This document shows positions 1 to 6,761 of a stretch of 53,482 nucleotides of DNA, one piece after another; positions within the stretch are counted from its first letter, which is position 1; each line of letters begins with the position of its first letter. The notes under the pieces are model-generated. The model did no database searches. It saw nothing but the letters and a program-made list of their open reading frames with translations, and was not told the DNA's origin. The translations under genes and the position numbers were made by a program. The stretch lies in assembly GCA_024636495.1 (NCBI GenBank), contig JAGXGZ010000093.1, positions 1 through 53,482 of the forward strand, read 5' to 3'. The DNA is from Roseobacter sp. (GTDB lineage Bacteria; Pseudomonadota; Alphaproteobacteria; Rhodobacterales; Rhodobacteraceae).

Positions 1-263
1 CGACGTCGACGCTCAAGTCCAAGAATTTCACCGCGCATGCCACCCCCACAACGTTAGAGACGTCAATAGGGACGTCATTACTGACGTCTCTTAGCATTCG
101 CGAACCACACGCAGCAGGCGGTCCCAATCGGGCGGTTACGAAGAGCCATCAGCCCAATGGGGCTGACAGCCTAGCTAATGCAAGGGATGGAAGCCGACTG
201 GCCGAGACGGTAGGCTCGGTTCACGACAGCCTGGCCCGAAGGGTGCGTACAAATATAAGCTAG
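1..263. other. Left-edge non-coding stretch with inverted repeats
   Basis: I see no convincing gene here. The stretch lies just downstream of the stop codon of the ABC ATPase gene. It contains several short inverted repeats: 149-155 with 160-166 (TCAGCCC / GGGCTGA), 202-206 with 215-219 (CCGAG / CTCGG), and a GACGTC-rich palindrome at 56-91. None is followed by a T-run on the minus strand, so none is a clear terminator for the operon. It could be part of a structured RNA or a recombination region that continues to the left. No copy of the tRNA-Thr 3' end is visible, so this is not obviously the far attachment site. Confidence 0.5.
56..91. repeat. GACGTC-rich inverted repeat
   Basis: AGAGACGTCA at 56-65 and TGACGTCTCT at 82-91 form a perfect 10-bp inverted repeat. 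The 16-bp spacer holds another GACGTC at 71-76, and a fourth GACGTC lies at 2-7. The self-complementary hexamer therefore occurs four times in 90 bp. The arrangement suits a binding site for a dimeric protein or a hairpin; the function is unknown. Confidence 0.6.
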
Positions 264-2177
264 TTAAAGAAAGGCGAGAGTGCCGTTCTCTAAGGTTGAA
301 AACTTACCCACAAAGGTATTTTCGTCGAGTTCTGGTGATGGCATAGCCGTAGCCAATATCACCTGATGTTCAACGCCCGCTTCTTCGGACATTTTGACGA
401 CTTGCTCTTGAAAATTATGGCTTCGCTCTTGTTCCATTCCTTTGTCTTCAGTGATGTCGATCATAAGAAAACGGGGATGACGGAATTTCTTGTCTTCAAG
501 TGCCGCGGCTAGGAAACCAACAAGGAATGAAGTCTTTAAGACCACTCGCGAGCTTGCCGAAAAATATGTGTGGTCGTCGACCGTGATAGAATTCTTCGCA
601 AAGGAGAAATCTACCTTTTGAGGATCTGTAAAGGAATCCTGACGTTTTAGGTCGTTTTTAAGCATTGAGATTGTCTTCTTTTCTATGGCAGTTCTAGCTG
701 TGCGAAGTCTTTCAGTTTGGCCTCGTTTAAGCCCCTCGATGCGTGCGTCCAAATCCTTAATTTCAGCATCCAAGGATGCTTTTCGTGAAGATAAATCTCC
801 GATGCGGTTAGCTAACTTGAGCTGTTCATCAGTATCTTCAATCGACTTGTCGATGTACCCAAGCTTTCTGTGTATTTCACGAATGTGTTCCCGAACCTTC
901 GAGGTTGGTAGAACCCGCAATTCACTTAACTCATTAGCTTTGAACCTCCATTGCCGCTCGACTTTTGAGTACTCTTTCTTAAACGCTACTAGTCGATCCT
1001 GACGAATCTCCTGAAGTCGGCTTGATTGTTTGATCTGAATCGACAAATCATTAACCAATCCAACAATACGATCCCGCGCGCGCTCCGAGTCGAGTGGTGT
1101 CTTACACAAATGACATGACGCAACTGAAACATCGTGCTCAAGTACCTCGGCGTAGCAAGACGGACAGGCGGCAAAGTGTATCGTTTCCACCAGGGTGGAA
1201 GCCATATCAGCATCCCTCAATGCCTCTAGCCTTTGGCGAAGAGTGGTGAGAAATGCATCTGAATCAGCAAGTTCAAACTCAACTGCTCCAATCGAGGTTC
1301 GTAGGCCCTGAAGTTCTTCCTGAAGGGTCTGTACTTCTTTGAATACTGACTTTTGAGCAGAAATCGTTATCGTTTCATCCGATTTTTTAGCATAGAATTC
1401 TTCTTCGGCTGCGGCGATTTGAACGAGTAGTTCCGCCCTCTCATCCACAAGTCCTTTCCGTTTTTGCTGTACCCAATTTAGCCCTAAGTTTTCGTCACCC
1501 CCAACCACTCTGAAGATGCTCCGAAGCTCTGCGGATGCTTCAGAAAACTCTTTGTCTCTGACTTTTCGCAGCTGCTGAAGTTCATAAATTTCAGTATCGA
1601 ATGCGCCGCAAAGAAGATTACCGATGGCTTCCCGAAGATTTTCAGGATCATAGCCTTCAAATCGAAACAGGCCCTCAATTGGACTAAGTTGATCAGCGTA
1701 AAGCAACCGGAGTATTTGGTGAATAGTAATACTTGAAGTCCCTTCAACAGCCACGTCCGGCATACCGAGTAACCGAAAAAGCGCCTGAGAGAAGCTCTCC
1801 TTATTCTTAGATCGTGAGTATGGGTATTTTGTCCACTCTTCGATCGGTGCGCGCTCTGCATCTTCATAGCGACCGCTAAATATCTCCATTGGCGACTGCG
1901 AATTGACGTCGATTTCTCGTCTTAGGACAGCCGGATGACCATTAAGCTCGACCTCCAGCCAAACGAAATCGCATTTCAGAGCGTGTTCACTCCAGTCATC
2001 TTTGCTAAGATCACCACCGAGACCAAAAAATATGAAGTTCAAAATTGTAGACTTGCCTGAAGAGTTGTCGCCACGAACGACGTTCACTCCGACATGAAAC
2101 GGTTCATCATAGGTAACTGACGCTCGTCGTTTAACAACCAGACGTTTGATTATCAGACAAGGCTCAAACCGCGTCAT
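264..2177 (-). CDS. SMC/Rad50-like ATPase of an ABC-three-component (Lamassu-like) system
   Basis: This 637-residue protein has the layout of Rad50/SMC ATPases. A Walker A motif (GDNSSGKST) sits at residues 36-44 and long charged, coiled-coil-prone stretches span roughly 200-330 and 380-500. Late in the protein come a signature-like segment (FSASSRVVL, about 539-547) and a Walker B-like strand (FLMIDIT, about 570-576). Two CxxC pairs at 338-341 and 355-358 sit at the middle of the coiled coil, where Rad50 has its zinc hook, and look like a small zinc ribbon. It is the last gene of the operon and overlaps the preceding gene by 14 bp. In Lamassu/ABC-3C systems such an ATPase is thought to sense foreign DNA and release the effector. 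The family call is firm; the role is inferred from the neighbours. Confidence 0.85.
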   Translation of the reverse strand: MTRFEPCLIIKRLVVKRRASVTYDEPFHVGVNVVRGDNSSGKSTILNFIFFGLGGDLSKDDWSEHALKCDFVWLEVELNGHPAVLRREIDVNSQSPMEIFSGRYEDAERAPIEEWTKYPYSRSKNKESFSQALFRLLGMPDVAVEGTSSITIHQILRLLYADQLSPIEGLFRFEGYDPENLREAIGNLLCGAFDTEIYELQQLRKVRDKEFSEASAELRSIFRVVGGDENLGLNWVQQKRKGLVDERAELLVQIAAAEEEFYAKKSDETITISAQKSVFKEVQTLQEELQGLRTSIGAVEFELADSDAFLTTLRQRLEALRDADMASTLVETIHFAACPSCYAEVLEHDVSVASCHLCKTPLDSERARDRIVGLVNDLSIQIKQSSRLQEIRQDRLVAFKKEYSKVERQWRFKANELSELRVLPTSKVREHIREIHRKLGYIDKSIEDTDEQLKLANRIGDLSSRKASLDAEIKDLDARIEGLKRGQTERLRTARTAIEKKTISMLKNDLKRQDSFTDPQKVDFSFAKNSITVDDHTYFSASSRVVLKTSFLVGFLAAALEDKKFRHPRFLMIDITEDKGMEQERSHNFQEQVVKMSEEAGVEHQVILATAMPSPELDENTFVGKFSTLENGTLAFL

Positions 2178-2685
2178 ATCTGAACTCCAATAGACCTGTA
2201 CGTTCCTTTAGACCGTTTCGGCCAAGCAGCGGGTAACGTTCTTTAAGAGCACATAGTATCTCTAAGACATCGTTCATTGCTTCATTGAGCTCTGAGCATC
2301 TTTCAAGCAAATCTGAAGGAAGCTTAGCATCAAGAAATTCGATCTGATTGTTGTTCCAGGCATGTACGGACAGGATTTCTGCTTTTACGAGAGATGTTAC
2401 CGCAGCGCGCTGGAATGGTTCCATTCTAGAAAATATAGAAGCGTCATCGGGCAATCCACCATAAGGCTTCCGATGCTCGTAGGACTTACTGATGCGTCGC
2501 CAACTACGATCAGCCGAGAAAAACGACATGTTCTGAATCCGAAAAGGGAAAAGCAGATAGAAGTCCAGAATACGGAGCATATCGAAGTGCGTTTTTCCCG
2601 TAAGCTGACAGCCCTGCCAAAGCCGTACGAACCTAAAAGTCGCATGGTAGGGGTCGAACGCTTCGTTGTATGTAAGTTGCGTCAT
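2164..2685 (-). CDS. ABC-three-component middle component (MC5-like)
   Basis: This 173-residue soluble protein sits between the CTD protein and the ATPase, overlapping the first by 4 bp (ATGA) and the second by 14 bp. It begins with a segment containing YNEAFDPYHATFRFVRL, which I associate with the middle-component family MC5 of ABC-3C systems. It is otherwise mostly helical in appearance, with no catalytic motif. Middle components (LmuC in Lamassu) are thought to bridge the ATPase and the effector protein. The assignment rests on this N-terminal pattern, the length and the position in the operon. The MC subfamily number is from memory. Confidence 0.7.
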   Translation of the reverse strand: MTQLTYNEAFDPYHATFRFVRLWQGCQLTGKTHFDMLRILDFYLLFPFRIQNMSFFSADRSWRRISKSYEHRKPYGGLPDDASIFSRMEPFQRAAVTSLVKAEILSVHAWNNNQIEFLDAKLPSDLLERCSELNEAMNDVLEILCALKERYPLLGRNGLKERTGLLEFRYDAV

Positions 2686-3251
2686 TCAGCAGCCTGCTTT
2701 GGATGATGCCAGCGAATAAAGCATTGTTCGGCTAACCAATAGACCATTCCCTGAACGACGTTGTGATTGATCGCAATGAGATCATCTCCGCACTCTTCAA
2801 CAATCGGTCCAACGATACGCTCTATCACCAAAGCGTTAATCTCAAATTCAGTCTTCGTGGGGATCTGCGGGTAGATGACTTGGGTGAACTCAATCTCCGC
2901 TTTCGCGAGGATGTGCGAGAAGATCGATTGGGCAGAGGAGTACATCGTCCACTTCTGAAGAAGCTTGGCAAACATCTCTTTCTTTTCGATAGCGTCATCA
3001 AAACAATCACTTTTTCCAGCTGCGTCTAGCTTGCTTTCAAGCCCAAAAACGCCATCGGACGCACGCCGAGAATGATAGCGCGCAAGTTCATCAATGACGT
3101 TTTGAGTTTCTTGGTCGCTGTCATACTGTTCTTGAAGCTTTGTTAGAAGCTTTTCGATCTTACCCTTGGGCGCTTCATTATATGTTGTGACCTTGTCACG
3201 ACCTACAATATCTCCCCCTGCATTTGAGCGCTGCTGGCTGACTTTGTTCAT
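2682..3251 (-). CDS. ABC-three-component C-terminal-domain protein with N-terminal AGGDIVGRDK tag
   Basis: In most ABC-3C/Lamassu systems the third component is an effector domain fused to a conserved C-terminal domain (CTD). Here the 189-residue protein has no room for an effector. It has a polar N-terminus carrying AGGDIVGRDK at residues 11-20, then about 160 residues of helical, charged sequence that should be the CTD. A Trp/His-rich tail (WLAEQCFIRWHH) lies near the end. The same ten residues recur in the small membrane protein encoded just upstream, which suggests that the effector acts in trans. It overlaps the middle component by 4 bp and follows the small gene by 20 bp. Position and size support the CTD call; the tag function is inference. 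Confidence 0.65.
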   Translation of the reverse strand: MNKVSQQRSNAGGDIVGRDKVTTYNEAPKGKIEKLLTKLQEQYDSDQETQNVIDELARYHSRRASDGVFGLESKLDAAGKSDCFDDAIEKKEMFAKLLQKWTMYSSAQSIFSHILAKAEIEFTQVIYPQIPTKTEFEINALVIERIVGPIVEECGDDLIAINHNVVQGMVYWLAEQCFIRWHHPKQAAE

Positions 3252-3271
3252 TTTCTGATCGATCTGCTTAC

Positions 3272-3454
3272 CTAGCCTCGCTTGTCTCTGCCTACGATAT
3301 CACCGCCAGCTGATGATTTAGACTGATCAACAGTTGTGCCACTTCCATTGGTGCGCTGGTTCTTCATAAACTTGAAGGTAAGGATGCCGCCACCGATACC
3401 GCCTGCGATAAGCCCACCAAAAAAATTCCAAAAATCAAATGCCATATTTTCCAT
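3272..3454 (-). CDS. Small single-pass membrane protein ending in the AGGDIVGRDK tag; candidate effector
   Basis: The 60-residue protein has one glycine-rich hydrophobic segment at about residues 8-30 (FWNFFGGLIAGGIGGGILTF), of glycine-zipper type. A polar linker and AGGDIVGRDK at residues 49-58 follow. It is preceded by GGAG eight bases before the ATG, so it is probably translated. It lies between the GIY-YIG nuclease gene (47-bp gap) and the CTD gene (20-bp gap) in the same direction. A short glycine-zipper membrane helix with a tag shared with the neighbouring signalling protein fits a membrane-disrupting effector or a membrane anchor for the complex. No homolog of known function is recognised; the effector role is inferred. 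Confidence 0.65.
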   Translation of the reverse strand: MENMAFDFWNFFGGLIAGGIGGGILTFKFMKNQRTNGSGTTVDQSKSSAGGDIVGRDKRG

Positions 3455-3501
3455 TTCTTACTCCAACTGTTTGGTAAGGCTACATGAATTTGAAAGCAAC
3501 T

Positions 3502-4695
3502 TCAAGTTGTTAGACGCATCAAGCGCGCGTGCTGGGGATCGTAACGGTAATGCTTAATTGTCCCGTCTTGAATTTTCTCTACCGCTTCTTTGATCGAAAG
3601 TAACGGTACGAGAAACCATTCGCGAGGGACGACAGGATTACCAAAGCGATCTTTGATCTCGATATCGAGGCGGGCCAATTCAAAGATTCGGTGGATCAGG
3701 TTTTCAAGCTTTGAACGGTTAATATTGTAGAGTTCGTAAGTCGCGACGACCTCAACATCGGCTAACAAGAATGTCGCATCGATCTTCGCATTAGCGATGC
3801 GTCGTTCAACTTTTCCGCTTGTGACACCGATTTTGTGGAGCACATTTCGGTTTTCCTTTACAATTGATAAATCTGATTTGCTTCGCAGCACATAGATTGT
3901 CCCGCTCGCTTCATCGCCATCAATCGTCTGATCGGAAAATAGTGGGCCTGCATTCGGTTCAGTGACCCTTCTACCCGCCTCATCCTTATTTAATGCGCGC
4001 TGAAGGGAACGCATGAGCATTTTGCTCTGAGTACCATTGGCAAAAATTACACGTAAACGTGCATCTGTCATGCCTTGATCTGTCAGGAAATCTTCACCCC
4101 GTTCGGCAACATATGCAGTCTGTCCTCCAACGATGAAAAACCGGCCTTTCTCGATGTCTGCTTTGCGCTCAAAAGGACGCGTTTCACGTAGCCCGCTTGC
4201 AATTTCATTTTGAACTTGCTCGAAGAGCGGCTTGAAGGTCTCAAAGTCTTCACATCTCTCGCGATTTGCGACGTCCTCAGCGGCTTTTTTCTCTGCTGTC
4301 GATCTAACGTGCTTGAGTTCAGCGATAGGCGGAGTTTCGACTTCAACCCCCAGCTCTGCAAGCAAGGCATCATCATCTAGCGCCTCAGTATCAATCGTGA
4401 CAGCACTCCCGGTACCCGTCAAAAGCCCTTGCCGGTCGAGCGGTTCAACTAGTTCACAGCGCTCTTGCAGCTCACGTATACGATCAAGCCTGACTGCATA
4501 GAGCCGCTCGAAGATATCTCCGTTCTCACCGTGCTGAGGCGCGCGCCCATGCTCATCTGTGAAGCGTTGAATCTCTTCGAACCCTGCAATGATGCGTTCT
4601 TCGAGGGGTGTGCGACTTGCAACTTTCTTCGTCTCAACTTCAACGCCAAGCTCTGCAAGAATGTCATCGTCTTCCTGAGTAAACGCTTTAGCCAT
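3502..4695 (-). CDS. GIY-YIG family nuclease (T5orf172/MUG113-like) of the restriction module
   Basis: The C-terminal third of this 397-residue protein holds a GIY-YIG nuclease domain. TIYVL is at about 266-270, HKIGVTSG at about 287-294, and a following ERRI carries the expected Arg. A Glu in SKLENLIHRIF (about residue 331) suits the metal-binding position. The N-terminal part is acidic and contains a repeated peptide: ILAELGVEVET at 12-22 and LLAELGVEVET at 111-121, probably two docking segments. The gene overlaps the helicase gene by 8 bp, so it is probably translationally coupled. I infer that it is the cleavage subunit of the helicase/methyltransferase system. GIY-YIG membership is well supported; specificity is not known. 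Confidence 0.8.
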   Translation of the reverse strand: MAKAFTQEDDDILAELGVEVETKKVASRTPLEERIIAGFEEIQRFTDEHGRAPQHGENGDIFERLYAVRLDRIRELQERCELVEPLDRQGLLTGTGSAVTIDTEALDDDALLAELGVEVETPPIAELKHVRSTAEKKAAEDVANRERCEDFETFKPLFEQVQNEIASGLRETRPFERKADIEKGRFFIVGGQTAYVAERGEDFLTDQGMTDARLRVIFANGTQSKMLMRSLQRALNKDEAGRRVTEPNAGPLFSDQTIDGDEASGTIYVLRSKSDLSIVKENRNVLHKIGVTSGKVERRIANAKIDATFLLADVEVVATYELYNINRSKLENLIHRIFELARLDIEIKDRFGNPVVPREWFLVPLLSIKEAVEKIQDGTIKHYRYDPQHARLMRLTT

Positions 4696-6757
4696 TGGCG
4701 GCCTCCTGCTTCATGCGGGCTAGGTAAGCCACGCCTTCAGCCATCTTCTTTTCCCAAGCATCGGCTGATGTGATGTCTGGCAAGCGACCACGTTCTTGTT
4801 TGAATTTCACAGCGCGCCTTGCTAAATCGCGGGCCTCTTCAGGTGAGAGTTGAACCTTTTTCGCTGAAATCACGGCCGCGACCTGCTTGAGGCTTGCCTC
4901 ACTCATGGTCTTGGCCAAGATTGCATAGGCTTCGCCAAAAGGGTTGATCCGGTCAATCAGATCAATGTCGAGTTCGCGAACATCCATCGCGAATTTTCGC
5001 ACCCCATCAATCAACGCGGTATTGCCGGAAGTTTCAACTGTGTCCGTGGAAGAAAGCGCCATCTCCTTCGCTTTTTGGGTCAGGTTGAGCGCCGCAATCG
5101 CATGCTGCCGGACGGCTTCTTGGTCTTCAGCGTCAAGCTCAGGGAACCTTGCCCCAACAATTTTGCCCATCCGAACTTGAGTCAAATCTTGAGCCAACGT
5201 TTCGCCACCGGCATGTTCGCCGTCGAATAGACCGCGCTCTAGCGTCGTCTTGTCTTGAACAAAGGCTGTAATCACCTCGTTCAAGTCTTCCTGGCAGATA
5301 CGCACGGCTTCCTTGCTTTTGGGCTCTACCAAACCTTTGATCTCAATCTGGAACTGTCCGCTTTCCTCGTTAAATCCGACGTTTTCTTTCTTAGGATCGT
5401 ATCCGCCTTCACCGTAGTCAAAGCCCTCGACTGGACCACTCTTAGGGCTCTTAGGCGTGAAATTGAAACGAGGGGCTAGCACTTGCTCCATGAGCAAGCT
5501 GGCCGCGATTGCCTTCAGTGTGTCATTTACTGCCTCGGTCACTGCGGCTTCTGCTGCATCTGGCTCAGCGATCAAGTTAGTAAAGCGTGCGCGTGATTTG
5601 CCTTCGGCATCACGCGTTGCGCGTCCAATGATTTGCACGATCTCAGTAAGGCTGGCCCGATAACCAACCGTCAAAGCGTGTTCGCACCAAATCCAGTCAA
5701 AACCTTCTTTGGCCATCCCTAGGGCGATGATGATGTCGACGTGATCGCGATTGTTCTTCTGTGCGGGGTCTTTCAACGCAGTCGAGACCTTGTCCCGCTT
5801 GATGCTCTCATCATCCACCAGATCAGCGATCTTGAGGATTTTGCCCTCTGGCGTCTTCACGATGTGGAACCCTGTGACGGAGTCCATTTCCTGCCATTCG
5901 CCAAGAGCATCGATGATATGCTCAACTTCTCGATGCTTGTCCTTTGTGCTCTCGCGCGAATTCACATTCGGGATATGCAGGATCGTTTTCTCGTTCGGAT
6001 CGAGGACCTTGAGGATGTCGTCAGCATAGGAACCGGAATAGAAGAAATAACCAATATCAAGCGTTTTCAGATATTTGTAGCCGTTCAGCTGCTCATAATA
6101 AGTATAGGTTATCGTATCGAACTTGGCCTCGTTTTCAGGCAACAGGATCGGCACAGCGTCGCCGCGAAAGTAGCTGCCGGTCATAGCAACCACATGCACG
6201 CGGTCACGCGCTATAAACTCATTCAGCTGCGAGCCAAGGATACTGTCTTCACTGGCCGAAACATGATGGAATTCATCAACGGCTATCAAGCGATCATCGA
6301 ACTCCTCTACCCCGAGCTTCTCCACGGCAAAGCGGAACGTGGCGTGGGTGCAGACAAGAACCTGGTCGCCGCTTTCCAGAAACGCACCAACAGATTTGAC
6401 CTTGCCGCCGTCTGTGCCAGGCGAGTTGCACAGATTCCATTTCGGCGCGACCTGCCAGTCATAATAAAAGCCGAACTTGCTCAGAGGTTCGTCGTTAAAG
6501 CTCGACCCAATTGATTTCTCCGGCACGACCACGATAGCCTGCTTGACCCCCTGATTGTGCAACTTGTCGAGCGCAATAAACATCAGCGCGCGACTTTTAC
6601 CAGATGCAGGTGGTGACTTGATCAAAAGATACTGCTCGCCTCGTTTCTCATACGCGCGCTCCTGCATCGCCCGCATGCCAAGCTCGTTCGCTTTTGTCGA
6701 GCTGCCATTCTGGGCATAAGTCACTGAAACAGAGGGAACGCTTTTAATGCTGGTCAT
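4688..6757 (-). CDS. SF2 DEAD/DEAH-type helicase of the restriction module
   Basis: This 689-residue protein has a superfamily 2 helicase core. Walker A is SPPASGKS at about 48-55, motif II is DEFH at 161-164, and a TGS-type motif III (AMTGSYF) lies at about 191-197. A motif VI (QIIGRATRD) sits in the second RecA-like domain, and a mixed helical C-terminal region follows. The DEFH box in place of DEAH is typical of restriction-associated helicases. It lies 4 bp after the methyltransferase gene and overlaps the nuclease gene by 8 bp. It would couple ATP-driven translocation on DNA to cleavage by the GIY-YIG partner, as the R subunit does in type I and III systems. The core call is secure; the coupling is inference. 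Confidence 0.87.
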   Translation of the reverse strand: MTSIKSVPSVSVTYAQNGSSTKANELGMRAMQERAYEKRGEQYLLIKSPPASGKSRALMFIALDKLHNQGVKQAIVVVPEKSIGSSFNDEPLSKFGFYYDWQVAPKWNLCNSPGTDGGKVKSVGAFLESGDQVLVCTHATFRFAVEKLGVEEFDDRLIAVDEFHHVSASEDSILGSQLNEFIARDRVHVVAMTGSYFRGDAVPILLPENEAKFDTITYTYYEQLNGYKYLKTLDIGYFFYSGSYADDILKVLDPNEKTILHIPNVNSRESTKDKHREVEHIIDALGEWQEMDSVTGFHIVKTPEGKILKIADLVDDESIKRDKVSTALKDPAQKNNRDHVDIIIALGMAKEGFDWIWCEHALTVGYRASLTEIVQIIGRATRDAEGKSRARFTNLIAEPDAAEAAVTEAVNDTLKAIAASLLMEQVLAPRFNFTPKSPKSGPVEGFDYGEGGYDPKKENVGFNEESGQFQIEIKGLVEPKSKEAVRICQEDLNEVITAFVQDKTTLERGLFDGEHAGGETLAQDLTQVRMGKIVGARFPELDAEDQEAVRQHAIAALNLTQKAKEMALSSTDTVETSGNTALIDGVRKFAMDVRELDIDLIDRINPFGEAYAILAKTMSEASLKQVAAVISAKKVQLSPEEARDLARRAVKFKQERGRLPDITSADAWEKKMAEGVAYLARMKQEAANG

Positions 6758-6761
6758 CGGG

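Noticed and set aside
1..263. Possible group II intron or tRNA-derived attachment site at the left edge
   Set aside because: No domain V-like sequence, no reverse transcriptase gene in view and no copy of the tRNA-Thr 3' end could be recognised.
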